NCBI RefSeq assembly: GCF_003958635.1
Contig: NZ_RSEK01000005.1
Coordinates: 124,001-188,000, forward strand
Length of the DNA: 64,000 nt
DNA from: Altericroceibacterium xinjiangense
GTDB lineage: Bacteria > Pseudomonadota > Alphaproteobacteria > Sphingomonadales > Sphingomonadaceae
Reading direction: 5' to 3'
This document shows, piece by piece, positions 29,642 through 39,664 of the stretch. The number at the start of each line of letters is the position of its first letter. The first letter of the stretch is position 1. Both the position numbers and the translations under genes were made by a program. The notes under the pieces were generated by a model that worked only from the letters and a program-made list of their open reading frames with translations, did no database searches and was not told the origin of the DNA.

Positions 29642-30675
29642 GTCGGCGCATTCTCCCTTTCTTGTCCGGTATCGTCCCGGTCCGGCTCGCCGGTCCCGCC
29701 TTTCAGGGCCTCTTCTTCCGGCGTTTCGGCCAGCGCGGCGTTCAGTTCGGCCCCCACGACCATCCCTAGTCCCACGAGATAGAAAAAGAAAAGCGCGATC
29801 ATCGCTCCGGCGAGACTTCCGTACGTCAGATCATAGCTGAACACGCTGCGCAGCAAGGGGGGCAGGGCAATCGTCACCCCCACCCACCACACCGTCACCA
29901 GCAGCGCGCCCGGCCACTTGGGATAGCGCCGCAGACGGTAGGCCGCGGGGGTGAGGGAGTAGAATATCAGGTAAAGCGAGCCGAACAGGCCGATTGCCGG
30001 CACGATCCGGTACAGCGCCAACTGCCCGACCATGTCGTTCAGCTGCGGGAAGTAAGCATCGATCATTTGTTCGGCCGTGCCGATCAGCACTTGCGAGATC
30101 AGCGATACCAGCAGCAGGAACACGCCCAGCAGGATGATCCCGGCGCTGCGCAGGCGATAACGCCAGAAGCTCATCGTTGCCGGAGTGCCATAGGCCCGGC
30201 GCAGCATCTCGCGGATCGATTCGACCAGGCTGCTGACGGTCCACAGCGCAAAGGCGCCGCCAGCCCACAGCACCCATCCGCTGCGCTGTTCGACAACGCT
30301 GTTCGCGACCGGCCCGATCACGTCCCGCACGTCGCGCGGCATTGCCATCAGCACCGCGTTGACCGACGCTGCGCGCTGGCTTTCCTCCCCGATCAGGGAA
30401 AAGATCGCCGCACCCAGGATGAAGAACGGGAAAATCGCCAGCATCGCCATGTAGGCAAGGTTTCCGGCATGGGTGAACCCGTCGGTGTAGGCGCCGATCG
30501 CCGCGCGCTTGGCAACGTTGAAGAACCGGGTGCCGGGCCCGATTTCCTCGCGAACGACTTCCAGCCCGTGCCCGAGCCGCTTGCGCGCGTTCCGGCGCCG
30601 GTTTTCCGGGGTAAGGTCCGGCGCGAGCGGGGTGGCCGAGGGGGGCTCTTCGTCGTGGGGCGGCGGCGCCGTCAT
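29638..30675 (-). CDS. YihY/BrkB family inner-membrane protein (second of two)
   Basis: 345 residues from ATG 30675 (TAATG overlap with the DnaJ-like gene). About six membrane segments: AGNLAYMAMLAIFPFFILGA near residue 80, WVLWAGGAFALWTVSSLV, IILLGVFLLLVSLISQVL, and GSLAGAMIALFFFYLVGLGM near 295. The C-terminal VGAELNAALAE ends the family domain. N- and C-termini are hydrophilic. Diverged from the copy at 3575-4501. Co-transcribed with dnaJ-like and fabI genes. Confidence 0.9.
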   Translation of the reverse strand: MTAPPPHDEEPPSATPLAPDLTPENRRRNARKRLGHGLEVVREEIGPGTRFFNVAKRAAIGAYTDGFTHAGNLAYMAMLAIFPFFILGAAIFSLIGEESQRAASVNAVLMAMPRDVRDVIGPVANSVVEQRSGWVLWAGGAFALWTVSSLVESIREMLRRAYGTPATMSFWRYRLRSAGIILLGVFLLLVSLISQVLIGTAEQMIDAYFPQLNDMVGQLALYRIVPAIGLFGSLYLIFYSLTPAAYRLRRYPKWPGALLVTVWWVGVTIALPPLLRSVFSYDLTYGSLAGAMIALFFFYLVGLGMVVGAELNAALAETPEEEALKGGTGEPDRDDTGQERENAPT

Positions 30676-31643
30676 TACACTCCCAGTCTGCTGCGTACTC
30701 CGCTCGAATCGCTCCAACCGTCCAGCCGCCGGGCCAGTTCCGAAACATCGGCGGGCAGCTGGATCTCCAGCGTGACCAGCTGGTCGCCGCGCCCGCCGCT
30801 CTTGCGCGAGAAACCCTTGCCCTTCAGCCGCAGCACCTTGCCCGAGCTGGAGCCTGCCGCGATCGTGAGCATTACCGGCCCATCGACGGTCGGCACCTTG
30901 ACCTTGGCCCCGTTCACCGCCTCATCCAGCGTGATCGGCAAGTCGAGCCGGACATCGTCGCCCTCCCGGCGGAAGAACGGGTGCGGTTCGATCTCGATCG
31001 TCACCAGCGCGTCGCCCGCGCCGCCCGGACCCTGTTCGCCCTTGCCCTTGAGGCGCATCTGCGTGCCGTCCTCGACCCCGGCCGGCAGCTTGAGGTCGAT
31101 CGCCGCGCCGCCGCCCAGCGTGATCCGCTGGTCCTTGCGCGCGGCCGCATCGGTGAAGGGCACTCGCAGGCGGTAAGGCACGTTGGCACCCATCGGCGGA
31201 GGCCGGCGCTGGTAGGTGTTCGCCCCTCCGCGGCCGAACCCGCCGCCGCCGAAGCCGCCACCCGGCGAACGCCCGCCGCGCCCAAACAGGCCTTCGAACA
31301 AGTCGCCCAGATCCGCGCCGTCTGCTCCCAGATCCTCGGTCGAGAACCCGCCGGAGCGTGAGCCGCGGCCTTGTCCTGCGCCAAATCCGCCGAACCCGCC
31401 GCCGCCGAACGGGCTCCGGGGATTGCCGTCCTGGTCGATCTCTCCCCGGTCGAACCGCGCGCGCTTGTCCTTGTCGGACAGGAGATCGTAGGCGCGGGTC
31501 ACTTCCGAAAACCGTTCGGCGGCCTTCGGGTTGTCGGCGTTGCGGTCGGGGTGAAGCTCCTTGGCCAGCTTGCGATAGGCGGACTTGATGTCCTTCTCGC
31601 TCGCGCTACGGGCTACGCCAAGGGTCGTATAAGGGTCGGCCAT
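30675..31643 (-). CDS. DnaJ/CbpA-like co-chaperone
   Basis: 322 residues. J domain at 1-70 with the HPD motif at residues 31-33 (KELHPDRNAD). A Gly/Phe-rich linker covers about 75-145 (GGGGFGGFGAGQGRGS and similar). Two C-terminal beta domains include LRLKGKGFSRKSGGRGD. There is no zinc-finger region, so it is the CbpA class (type II), working with DnaK. It heads a minus-strand operon with the BrkB-like gene and fabI. Confidence 0.93.
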   Translation of the reverse strand: MADPYTTLGVARSASEKDIKSAYRKLAKELHPDRNADNPKAAERFSEVTRAYDLLSDKDKRARFDRGEIDQDGNPRSPFGGGGFGGFGAGQGRGSRSGGFSTEDLGADGADLGDLFEGLFGRGGRSPGGGFGGGGFGRGGANTYQRRPPPMGANVPYRLRVPFTDAAARKDQRITLGGGAAIDLKLPAGVEDGTQMRLKGKGEQGPGGAGDALVTIEIEPHPFFRREGDDVRLDLPITLDEAVNGAKVKVPTVDGPVMLTIAAGSSSGKVLRLKGKGFSRKSGGRGDQLVTLEIQLPADVSELARRLDGWSDSSGVRSRLGV

Positions 31644-31741
31644 GCCGTTCTAGCTAGGTGGAGCGCCGCGTGCGCGCAAGCGGCGGAACGCGTAGAGCAG
31701 GGGCCGGTTGGAAATATGCACCGTGATGTGAGGATAACGCG

Positions 31742-32344
31742 ATGAATGCGGACCAGGATGCGATTTCCGGCCACGATCCCTTCGCCCTGTTCGACGAATG
31801 GTTTGCCGACGCCCTGCAGGCAGAGCCGAACGATCCCAACGCCATGGCGCTGGCCACCGCCACCCCTGACGCAGCGCCTTCGGTGCGGATGGTGCTGCTG
31901 AAAGGCCACGGGCCGGACGGGTTCGTGTTCTACACCAACGCGCAAAGCCGCAAAGGCACGGAAATCCTCGCCAATCCGCAGGCCGCGCTGCTGTTCCACT
32001 GGAAGTCGCTGCGCCGCCAGATACGCATCGAAGGCCCGTTGAGCGAAGTAAGCAGCGATGAAGCGGACGCTTACTTCCACAGCCGCCCGCGCGTGTCCCA
32101 GCTTGGCTCCGCTGCGTCCGACCAGTCGCGCCCGCTGGCATCGCGCGAAACCTACTTGTCCCGCGTGGACGCGCTGGATGAGCGGTTTCCTACCGGCAAC
32201 ATCCCGCGCCCGGCCCACTGGACCGGCTTCCGCCTTGCGCCCACTGCCATCGAGTTCTGGATCGACCGCCCGAACCGCCTGCACGAACGCCGCCGTTTCG
32301 TCCGCACCGGTGACGGCTGGAGCAGCACCCTGCTTTATCCATGA
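31742..32344 (+). CDS. pdxH: Pyridoxamine/pyridoxine 5'-phosphate oxidase
   Basis: 200 residues, FMN-dependent, last step of pyridoxal phosphate synthesis and salvage. Marks: [68 protein letters not shown] and the C-terminal [15 protein letters not shown] and [13 protein letters not shown] precedes ATG 31742. First gene of a tight three-gene unit. Confidence 0.95.
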   Translation: MNADQDAISGHDPFALFDEWFADALQAEPNDPNAMALATATPDAAPSVRMVLLKGHGPDGFVFYTNAQSRKGTEILANPQAALLFHWKSLRRQIRIEGPLSEVSSDEADAYFHSRPRVSQLGSAASDQSRPLASRETYLSRVDALDERFPTGNIPRPAHWTGFRLAPTAIEFWIDRPNRLHERRRFVRTGDGWSSTLLYP

Positions 32345-33318
32345 GCCAGCCTGACGCCCCAGCCGCTGCTCCACCGGGGCCTGACGCCAAGGCGCGCGCC
32401 CGGCTCACCCGCAGCGCCGCCTTCGCCTCCATCGCGGTGGCGCTGCTGCTGGCAGGCCTGAAGACATGGGCGGTGTGGCGCACCTCATCCACCGCGATGC
32501 TCGGCAGCCTGGCGGATACCGCGCTCGATCTCGTCGCCAGCGTTGCGACGCTGGTCGGAGTGTGGATCGCAGCTCGCCCGGCGGATGAGGAACACCGCTT
32601 CGGCCACGGGAAGGCAGAGGCACTGGCCGCGATCTTCCAGGTCCTGCTGATCGCGGTCTCGGCCTTCGGCATCGCGGCGCGCGCGGCCGGGCAACTGGCC
32701 CGGGGACAGGAAACCGCGGCCGCCACGGACGGGATCGTCGTTTCCGCCCTCGCGATTGTGGCCACCTTCGCCCTGATCGGGTGGCAGCGCCACGTGATCC
32801 GGCAGACCGGCTCGGTCGCGATTGCGACCGACAACGTGCATTACCAGTCGGACTTGCTGCTCAATCTCGCAGTGATCGCGGCGCTGGCGCTGGACCAGTA
32901 TCTCGGCTTCGGCATGGCCGATCCGCTGTTCGGCCTCGCTATCGCGGGGTGGCTGCTGTTTGGCGCATGGCGCGCGTCGAGCGAGGCGGTGAACCATTTG
33001 ATGGACCGGGAATGGCCGGAGGAAGAGCGCCGCCGGTTCGTTGAGCTGGCTTCTCGCCATCCCGAATTGTCCAACCTGCACGATCTGCGCACCCGCACCA
33101 GCGGGGACCGTGACTTCGTCCAGTTCCACGTGGACCTGCCCGCAGCGATGACCGTCGCCGAAGCGCACGACATCATAGAGCGAGTGGAAGCCGACTTGCT
33201 GCGGCATTTCCCCCGGATGGAGCTGCTGATCCACATCGACCCGGAAGGCCACATCGACATGCCGGACAACCCGCTGGTCGAAAACGATGAATTCGCCCGA
33301 TTGGAGCCAAGACGATGA
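32341..33318 (+). CDS. Cation diffusion facilitator (FieF/CzcD-like) metal exporter
   Basis: 325 residues, six membrane helices then a cytosolic domain. TM2 metal residues lie in [16 protein letters not shown] (D-x3-D), and [11 protein letters not shown] follows in the TM2-TM3 loop. TM5 has [17 protein letters not shown] (a second H/D pair). The C-terminal domain ([20 protein letters not shown]) is the metal-sensing dimer part. Exports Zn, Fe or Mn; exact ion unknown. ATGA overlaps on both sides. Confidence 0.93.
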   Translation: MSQPDAPAAAPPGPDAKARARLTRSAAFASIAVALLLAGLKTWAVWRTSSTAMLGSLADTALDLVASVATLVGVWIAARPADEEHRFGHGKAEALAAIFQVLLIAVSAFGIAARAAGQLARGQETAAATDGIVVSALAIVATFALIGWQRHVIRQTGSVAIATDNVHYQSDLLLNLAVIAALALDQYLGFGMADPLFGLAIAGWLLFGAWRASSEAVNHLMDREWPEEERRRFVELASRHPELSNLHDLRTRTSGDRDFVQFHVDLPAAMTVAEAHDIIERVEADLLRHFPRMELLIHIDPEGHIDMPDNPLVENDEFARLEPRR

Positions 33319-34112
33319 CCACGCCCGTTCCCTACATCCACGTCGATGCCTTTGCCGAACAGGTCTTCGGCGGAAATCAGGCGGCGGTCATGCTGCTGGA
33401 TGACTGGCTGCCCGACGCCGTCCTCACGCGCATCGGGGAGGAGAACATGTTCGCCGAAACCGCCTTTCTGGTGCGGGATACGAGCGGGACGGCGGATTAT
33501 GAGCTGCGCTGGTTCACTCCGGTCTGCGAAGTGCGCTTGTGCGGCCACGCGACGCTCGCCAGCGGCCATGCCGTGCTCGCGCGGGAGGGGGGCGACCGCG
33601 TCACTTTCCGCACCCGCCATTCCGGCGTGCTCGAAGTGCGGCGCAGCGAAGCGGGGTACGAACTGGCGCTTCCGGCGATATCGACCGAACGGGGCGAATG
33701 GCCCGAAGCGGTGGCCTTGCTGGGCGCAGAGCCGCGCGCAGTCTGGCGCAACCCGGACGGGTACGACATCTTCCTCTACGCGTCCGAAGACGAGGTGCGC
33801 ACGCTCACGCCCGATCTGCGCGGGCTTGCCGCCCTGCGCGGGCACCAGTTCATCTGCACCGCGCCGGGGCAGGACACGGACATCGTCTCCCGCGTGTTCG
33901 TGCCGGGTGAAGGCGTGGACGAAGACAGCGTCACCGGATCGGCCCACGCGGCGCTGACCCCGTTCTGGGCGCCGCGGCTCGGGCGCGATGTGCTCACCGC
34001 CTTTCAGGCTTCGGCCCGCGGCGGCCGTCTTGCCTGCCGGCTGGAAGCGGATCGGGTCTGGCTCGGCGGATCCTGCGTGACGGTGGTGGAAGGCACGTTC
34101 TACCTTCCGTAA
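33315..34112 (+). CDS. PhzF family epimerase/isomerase-like protein
   Basis: 265 residues. VDAFAEQVFGGNQAAVMLLD starts the family; the catalytic Glu is in GEENMFAETAFLVR near residue 46. RWFTPVCEVRLCGHATLASG and VFVPGEGVDEDSVTGSAHAA follow. The fold is that of diaminopimelate-epimerase-like PhzF; most members are not involved in phenazine synthesis. Function here unknown. Confidence 0.92.
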   Translation: MTTPVPYIHVDAFAEQVFGGNQAAVMLLDDWLPDAVLTRIGEENMFAETAFLVRDTSGTADYELRWFTPVCEVRLCGHATLASGHAVLAREGGDRVTFRTRHSGVLEVRRSEAGYELALPAISTERGEWPEAVALLGAEPRAVWRNPDGYDIFLYASEDEVRTLTPDLRGLAALRGHQFICTAPGQDTDIVSRVFVPGEGVDEDSVTGSAHAALTPFWAPRLGRDVLTAFQASARGGRLACRLEADRVWLGGSCVTVVEGTFYLP

Positions 34113-34184
34113 GGCGGATGGTCCCACCCTTTCCTTGCCGCGATTTCCGAGTCAGCAGGTGATCCCGCCCGCTTCGAGATCGCT

Positions 34185-35318
34185 CTACCGCCGATAGACC
34201 TCGACCACGTCGGCCAGCGCTTCGACCAGTGCGGGGCGGTCGGCCTGGTCGGTCTTGCCGAGCCGCACCACCGTCAGGTTCCGCTTCGGGGAAACGACGA
34301 TGTATTGCCCAAGGTGGCCGACCGCGGCGAACACGTCTTCCGGCATGTCATCGGGGGCCAGGATCTGCCGGTCTGTTTCCGAATCGCGGTTGAGCCACAG
34401 CATCGCCCCGTAGTCGGGCGCGCGCGGGCTGGGGCGCTTCATCAGGTCGATCCATCCACGCGGGACGATCTGCGCCCCCTTGACCGATCCGCCGTGGCGC
34501 AGAAACTCACCGAACGTGCCCCAGTCGCGCGCGGTGGCCCAGATCATCGCCCCGCCGATCATCGTCCCGGCGCGGTCGTATTCCGGGGTGAGCGAGGTCA
34601 TTCCCAGCGGCACCACGAGGCGCGAATCGATGAAGTCCTGCACTGCCTTGCGGCGCTCTTCCGGCGATCCCTCGGGCGCGAGCACCCGGGCGGCGATATC
34701 GGCCAGGATTACCGCGCTGGGGGTGGAATAGGCGAACACCCGCCCCGGCTCATGCTCCAGCGGCTGCGATTCGGCCCAGTCGGCCATGTTGTCCCGCCCA
34801 TCGAGGAACATCATCCGCACCTCGTCGGAGGTATAGACCGGCTCCGCCTTCTCCTCGTGCCGCAAGCCCGATCGCATTTGCAGCAACTGGCGCAAGGTGA
34901 TTTCCCCGCGCGGGTCGCCCGGGCGCTGCCAGCGATCGATCGGTGGCGAACGATCGAGGTCCAGCCGCCCTTCGGACACCAGCAGCCCAGTCAGCACGGC
35001 GGTGACGGTCTTCGACATCGACCAGCCAAGGAACTTCGTCTCCGGCCCGTATCCTTCGGCGTAGCGTTCGGCGGCGATCCGGCCGTTGTGCAGCACGATC
35101 ACCGCCCGGGTTTCCCCGATGCCTTCGCGGGTAAACACGTCGTCCACCGCGCGGGCCAGCTTTTCGCGGTCCACGTCGGGGTCTTCCGCTACCGCCGCCA
35201 TTGCCTCGGGCGGCAAAGGGTCGGGTTCGTTGCCGCCTGAACAGGCAGCCAGAAGCACAGGCAGCAGCAGGGCTGGCAGAGCCGCAAGACAGAAGCTAGG
35301 GAGAAGGCGCCGCGTCAT
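34185..35318 (-). CDS. Serine hydrolase, class C beta-lactamase-like lipoprotein
   Basis: 377 residues. A signal peptide ends in a lipobox (LLAAC, Cys26). The nucleophile motif S-x-x-K is SMSK at 100-103; a Tyr motif appears as FAYSTPSAVI near 190, and LGQYIVVSPKRNL sits where the third motif is expected. The family includes esterases and D-aminopeptidases, so beta-lactam hydrolysis should not be assumed. The open frame extends further upstream across the opposite-strand gene, but ATG 35318 gives a clean signal peptide. Confidence 0.9.
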   Translation of the reverse strand: MTRRLLPSFCLAALPALLLPVLLAACSGGNEPDPLPPEAMAAVAEDPDVDREKLARAVDDVFTREGIGETRAVIVLHNGRIAAERYAEGYGPETKFLGWSMSKTVTAVLTGLLVSEGRLDLDRSPPIDRWQRPGDPRGEITLRQLLQMRSGLRHEEKAEPVYTSDEVRMMFLDGRDNMADWAESQPLEHEPGRVFAYSTPSAVILADIAARVLAPEGSPEERRKAVQDFIDSRLVVPLGMTSLTPEYDRAGTMIGGAMIWATARDWGTFGEFLRHGGSVKGAQIVPRGWIDLMKRPSPRAPDYGAMLWLNRDSETDRQILAPDDMPEDVFAAVGHLGQYIVVSPKRNLTVVRLGKTDQADRPALVEALADVVEVYRR

Positions 35319-35348
35319 CCCGGCGCCCTTTCCTTCAGGCACGCATCC

Positions 35349-35708
35349 ATGGCAACCGCAAACAGACGAACCGCGAAGGCTTCCGGCGCGCGCCGGTCCG
35401 GCTGGCTGACCCTGCTGGCGCTTGCGCTGGCGGTCATGGCCGCAATCGGCTGGTATTATCGGGAGCCGATTCGCGGCTACACCCTGACCGGCGCATCCTT
35501 CGGCGCCCGCACTGCCTGCGCCTGCCGCTTCATTGCCGGGCGGGAACTCAGCGATTGCCAAAAGGACTTCGAGCCCGGGATGGAAATCGTGTTCCTGAGT
35601 GAAGACGCGGAAACTCAAAGCGTCACCGCCCGCGTGCCCCTGCTCTCCAGCCAGACCGCAACCTTCCGCGAAGGCTACGGCTGCGTGCTGGAAAGGTGGG
35701 AGGACTAG
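35349..35708 (+). CDS. Small membrane-anchored protein, unknown
   Basis: 119 residues. Basic N-terminus, one hydrophobic helix ([19 protein letters not shown], residues 19-37), then a periplasmic part with four cysteines ([23 protein letters not shown]). Divergent from the serine hydrolase, 30 bases between starts; similar pairs occur in sphingomonads. Tail overlaps the mnmA stop by 4 nt. Confidence 0.75.
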   Translation: MATANRRTAKASGARRSGWLTLLALALAVMAAIGWYYREPIRGYTLTGASFGARTACACRFIAGRELSDCQKDFEPGMEIVFLSEDAETQSVTARVPLLSSQTATFREGYGCVLERWED

Positions 35709-36856
35709 GCGGCCTCGGTCCCGTCGATCCACCCGCCGCCGACCACCCGGTCCCCGGCATAAAGCACCGCCGCTTGTCCCGGCGCGACGCCGTATTCGGG
35801 ATTGGCGAAGCGGATCGTGGCCGAAGCGCCTTCGCCGAACGAACCGTCCAGCGAAACCGGCACCGGCTTCGCCAGGGACCGAACCTTGGCGGTTAACGGT
35901 CCATCCGGAAGCGGGCCTATCCGGTTGGTTTCGACGATCCGAGCCGCGCTGACCGCCAGTAGGCGGCGGGGGCCGACGCGGACCTGAGCGCTTTCAGCAT
36001 CGAGCCCGGTTACATAAAGCGGTTCCGGCTGGCCGCCGATCTCCAGCCCGCGCCGCTGGCCGACCGTATAGTGGATGATTCCTTCGTGCCGCCCCAACTC
36101 CTCGCCGGTTTCGGCATGGACGATGCTGCCGGCCCGCGCGCCTTCGGGGCGGACCTTGCGCACGATCTTCGCGTAATCGCCATCGGGGACGAAGCAGATG
36201 TCCTGGCTATCGGGCTTCATCGCCACCGCCAGCCCAAACTGGTCGGCAATCCGCCGCACGTCCTGCTTGGGCAGCCCGCCCAGCGGAAAGCGCAGGAAAT
36301 CGAGCTGCTTCTCGGTTGTCCCGTACAGGAAATAGGACTGGTCCCGCGCAGGATCGATCGCGCGGTGAAGCTCGGAGCCGGCTGGCCCCATTACGCGGCG
36401 GACATAATGCCCGGTCGCGAGGCAATCGGCCCCGAGGTCGCGCGCCATGCGCAGAAGGTCGGTAAACTTGGGCCCCATGTTGCAGCGAATGCAGGGGATC
36501 GGCGTGCGGCCGGAGAGGTATTCGTCGGCGAACTTTTCGACCACGTCTTCGCGAAACGCGCTCTCATGGTCGAACACGTAGTGGGCCACGCCCAGCCGGT
36601 CGGCGACCGCGCGGGCGTCGCGGATGTCATCGCCCGCGCAGCAGGCGCCCTTGCGCCCGGTGGCAGCGCCGTAATCGTACAGCTGCAAGGTGATGCCGAT
36701 CGTCTCCGCCCCGCTCGCGGCAGCAAGCGCGGCGACGACCGAGGAATCGACCCCGCCGGACATCGCGACCACGATCCGGCACTCCTTCGCGGGGCGCGGC
36801 AGGTCGAACAGGCTCGCGGGTTCGATCGGCAAATCAAGGGGCATCAGCGCATTCAT
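35705..36856 (-). CDS. mnmA: tRNA 2-thiouridine(34) synthase MnmA
   Basis: 383 residues from ATG 36856. The P-loop [17 protein letters not shown] lies near residue 30. Catalytic cysteines are in [10 protein letters not shown] (near 115) and [12 protein letters not shown] (near 220). The C-terminal beta-barrel includes [13 protein letters not shown]. Thiolates U34 of Lys, Glu and Gln tRNAs. An upstream in-frame ATG would add 14 residues of no family likeness. Confidence 0.95.
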   Translation of the reverse strand: MNALMPLDLPIEPASLFDLPRPAKECRIVVAMSGGVDSSVVAALAAASGAETIGITLQLYDYGAATGRKGACCAGDDIRDARAVADRLGVAHYVFDHESAFREDVVEKFADEYLSGRTPIPCIRCNMGPKFTDLLRMARDLGADCLATGHYVRRVMGPAGSELHRAIDPARDQSYFLYGTTEKQLDFLRFPLGGLPKQDVRRIADQFGLAVAMKPDSQDICFVPDGDYAKIVRKVRPEGARAGSIVHAETGEELGRHEGIIHYTVGQRRGLEIGGQPEPLYVTGLDAESAQVRVGPRRLLAVSAARIVETNRIGPLPDGPLTAKVRSLAKPVPVSLDGSFGEGASATIRFANPEYGVAPGQAAVLYAGDRVVGGGWIDGTEAA

Positions 36857-36942
36857 CGCACCGGCCCATACACGCCCGCGGCCCGACTCGCAAAGCAAGG
36901 CGGTCCGGGCCGCGCCCGGACCTTACCTGCAAGGGGGAAGGC

Positions 36943-37218
36943 TTACTTCTGTTCTTCTTCGAACAGCTGCGCGTTCGCACCGGTTGCGCTCAGGCGGACC
37001 TTGTCGCCTTCGACATCGGCGATGAGCCCGACCGAGATGTAATGGTGGTGCCCGGAATGCTCGCCTTCGCCGCCCTTGATCTGCGCGGCGGAATCCTTCT
37101 TCGTCAGCTTGATCCGGTCACCCTCGAGGTGATCCACGGTGCCGACGTGCACGCCGTCCGCGCCGATCACTTCCATGTGTTCCTTGATCTGGCTCTTGAG
37201 TTCGCTGGTGTTGGCCAT
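36943..37218 (-). CDS. DUF2171 domain protein
   Basis: 91 residues. SQIKEHMEVIGADGVHVGTV, VDHLEGDRIKLTKKDS and HHHYISVGLIADVEGDKVRL form the small beta domain of the DUF2171 family (related to PRC-barrel-like folds). Seen in soil alphaproteobacteria, role unknown. GGAGA precedes ATG 37218. Confidence 0.88.
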   Translation of the reverse strand: MANTSELKSQIKEHMEVIGADGVHVGTVDHLEGDRIKLTKKDSAAQIKGGEGEHSGHHHYISVGLIADVEGDKVRLSATGANAQLFEEEQK

Positions 37219-37350
37219 GTGGCGTCTCCTTAACATTTGAGGTTCGCCTGACCAACGCACGGGCAAGCGAATCGATGCAGCCGGTGACCTTGCATTTCGC
37301 CCCGCTGGTCGAACCGCACGCCGCATGCCCCACCCCCGCCGACGCACGAG

Positions 37351-37384
37351 AAGGCGCCCCGTCGAACATCGGGGGGGCGCCTTT
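37351..37384. terminator. Hairpin between two minus-strand genes
   Basis: AAGGCGCCCC (37351-37360) pairs with GGGGCGCCTT (37374-37383) over a 13-base loop. It follows the disordered-protein gene on the minus strand. T-run weak. Confidence 0.5.
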
Positions 37385-37436
37385 CCTGCGCGGCTCCAGA
37401 GCCGCTTGCATTGCGTGTGGGAGAGGAGGAGCGGCC

Positions 37437-38294
37437 TTAGCGCTCGCTTTCCTTCGCCACTTCGCCGCGTCCGCCGTATCCGCGCTGGGTCACGTCAGGG
37501 GCTTCGCGCATTTCCTCGCCGCCATCGGCACCGTAGCCGAGGCCCTTGTCCTGCTTGCCGGAGTCCTGCTTCCCGGCCCCCTTCTGCCCCGTTCCGCTTG
37601 CCGCAGGCGCATCGTCGGTCATCTGCCGGGGCGGATTGCCGTACCCGGCCTGCTCACCCATCTGGGCCTGCGCCCGGCGCACCGCGTCGTTCCCGCTCAG
37701 CGTCGGATCGTCCGGGCCGCCGGTGGTCGCTTCAGACCCGGGGCGCGGGCTAGCCTGCTGTTCCTGCTGCTGCGCCGTCTTGTAGTTGGTGCTGTTGACG
37801 CCGCCTTGCACCGTCTGGCCCACCCCGTCGCGGGACTGGGTGAATTCCGGGGATGCCCGCCCGGCGCGGTAGCCGTCCTGGCGCTGCTCGTTCATCGCTT
37901 CGGCACGTCCGCCCGGTGAGCCGACGGGGGCGCGGCGCATGGGGGTCTGATGGTCCGCATGCGTGGTCGCCTGCGGGCTGTGCTGTACGAAATCGTCCTG
38001 CGGCGGATCGGTGAAGGGCGCGCGGCCCTGCTCGGCCGCGGCGCGCTCCAGAGCCTGCCCGCGCACTTCATCCTGCGGCTCCGCACCTGATTCGGGGGTG
38101 CCAACAGGAACCGGGACGGGCACCGGAACGATGCGTTCGGTGACGACTTCCTCGCGGATCACCTTGGTCGGGGGCTGCTTGCGCGCTTCGTCCTGCGTCT
38201 TCTCGCGGTCATGCCAGCCGTGCTTCGGCGCGTTGCCGACCGAGTTCGTGCTGCGGTCCATGTTGCGGCGGTCATCGGGTTCATATTCACCCAT
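37437..38294 (-). CDS. Long hydrophilic, probably disordered protein
   Basis: 285 residues with no hydrophobic segment, very rich in Gln, Gly, Asp, Pro and Arg. It has a VPVPVPVPVG run near residue 60, then TTHADHQTPMRRAPVG and a GKQDSGKQDKGLGYG region. Composition resembles hydrophilins or desiccation/stress proteins, but I see no LEA repeat or named domain. The next gene downstream on the strand is DUF2171, also often stress-linked. Codon use is normal for the window, so the frame looks real. Confidence 0.65.
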   Translation of the reverse strand: MGEYEPDDRRNMDRSTNSVGNAPKHGWHDREKTQDEARKQPPTKVIREEVVTERIVPVPVPVPVGTPESGAEPQDEVRGQALERAAAEQGRAPFTDPPQDDFVQHSPQATTHADHQTPMRRAPVGSPGGRAEAMNEQRQDGYRAGRASPEFTQSRDGVGQTVQGGVNSTNYKTAQQQEQQASPRPGSEATTGGPDDPTLSGNDAVRRAQAQMGEQAGYGNPPRQMTDDAPAASGTGQKGAGKQDSGKQDKGLGYGADGGEEMREAPDVTQRGYGGRGEVAKESER

Positions 38295-38529
38295 CGGAGT
38301 ACTCCTTTTTCGGTATTTCCTTTACCGATCAACCAGTAGCGCCGGTCCCCCGTTCCACGGCCCGGCCCGCCGAACGCCCATGCGCCCCCGCCTTGCGGCA
38401 GGGCGAGTTCCCGGAAGGGCGGGGAGGGGCTGCGAGAAAAGTTTTCCCCACCCAAGGGCCTTTCCCGATTCCACATCCGGGCCCTCAGCGCCTATATCAA
38501 CCGGCTGCTATTCCCCACGGAGACACAAG

Positions 38530-39594
38530 ATGTCGTTGCTCGAAGCCCGCAAGACCTACAAACCCTTCGAATACCCGTGGGCGTACGAGTTCTGGAAGCG
38601 CCAGCAGCAAGTGCACTGGATGCCCGAGGAAGTGCCGCTGGGCGAAGACTGCCGCGACTGGGCGCAGAAGCTGTCCGATCACGAACGGAACCTGCTGACG
38701 CAGATCTTCCGCTTCTTCACCCAGGCCGACGTGGAAGTGCAGGATTGCTACCACGAAAAGTACGGCCGGGTGTTCAAGCCGACCGAGGTCAAGATGATGC
38801 TGGCCGCGTTCAGCAACATGGAAACCATCCACATCGCGGCCTATTCCCACTTGCTGGACACCATCGGCATGCCGGAAAGCGAATACGGCATGTTCCTCGA
38901 ATATGAGGAGATGAAGGCCAAGCACGATTACCTGCAGCAGTTCGGCGTGGACAGCGACGAGGATATCGCACGCACGCTGGCGATGTTCGGCGGCTTTACC
39001 GAAGGCCTGCAGCTGTTCGCCAGCTTCGCCATGCTGATGAACTTCCCGCGCTTCAACAAGATGAAGGGCATGGGCCAGATCGTCAGCTGGTCGGTCCGCG
39101 ATGAAAGCCTGCACTGCGAAGGCATCACCCAGCTGTTCCACGCCTTCTGCGCGGAACGGCAGTGCCTGACCAAGGCGGTGAAGGAAGACATCATCGACTG
39201 CTGCCAAAAGACCGTGCGGCTGGAAGATGCCTTCATCGATCTGGCGTTCGAACAAGGCCCGGTGCCGGGGATGACGGCCAAGGAGATCAAGAAGTACATC
39301 CGCTACATCGCGGACTGGCGGCTGGGCCAGCTGGGCCTGCCGGCGATCTACATGGTGGAGGATCACCCGCTGCCGTGGCTCGCCCCGCTGCTGAACGGCG
39401 TGGAGCACGCCAACTTCTTCGAAACCCGCGCCACCGAATATTCCAAGGCGGCCACCCGCGGCAACTGGAACGACGTGTGGTCCAACTTCGACCAGCGCCG
39501 CAACGCCCGCAATTCCGACGCCGCCAACGAGGTGGAGGAAGCCGGCGAACCCGACATGTTCGGCGCGATCAGCGGCATCCAGGCCGCCGAGTAA
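38530..39594 (+). CDS. nrdB: Class Ia ribonucleotide reductase, beta subunit
   Basis: 354 residues. Diiron-tyrosyl radical protein. METIHIAAYSHLLDT has Glu-x-x-His and a Tyr four residues after the His, the spacing of E115/H118/Y122 of E. coli NrdB. The second E-x-x-H is DESLHCEG. The C-terminus ends acidic. nrdA is not adjacent, though it usually lies nearby. The 235-bp upstream gap has a weak TATATC box at 38493-38498 and no NrdR box that I can see. The upstream frame extension over the opposite gene is rejected. Confidence 0.94.
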   Translation: MSLLEARKTYKPFEYPWAYEFWKRQQQVHWMPEEVPLGEDCRDWAQKLSDHERNLLTQIFRFFTQADVEVQDCYHEKYGRVFKPTEVKMMLAAFSNMETIHIAAYSHLLDTIGMPESEYGMFLEYEEMKAKHDYLQQFGVDSDEDIARTLAMFGGFTEGLQLFASFAMLMNFPRFNKMKGMGQIVSWSVRDESLHCEGITQLFHAFCAERQCLTKAVKEDIIDCCQKTVRLEDAFIDLAFEQGPVPGMTAKEIKKYIRYIADWRLGQLGLPAIYMVEDHPLPWLAPLLNGVEHANFFETRATEYSKAATRGNWNDVWSNFDQRRNARNSDAANEVEEAGEPDMFGAISGIQAAE

Positions 39595-39603
39595 CGGTCA
39601 CCG

Positions 39604-39664
39604 TCGAGTCCGGGGCGATCCGCGAGATCGACTACGCCCCGGACTCGATGACCCTGTTCTTTTT
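39604..39664 (+). terminator. Terminator after nrdB
   Basis: CGAGTCCGGGGCG (39605-39617) pairs perfectly with CGCCCCGGACTCG (39635-39647) plus a flanking T-A pair; loop 17 bases. GTTCTTTTT follows nine bases later. Confidence 0.75.

Noticed and set aside
34185-35318. Calling the serine hydrolase a beta-lactamase resistance gene
   Set aside because: S-x-x-K alone also fits esterases and peptidases, and the third motif is not a clear class C K-T-G.
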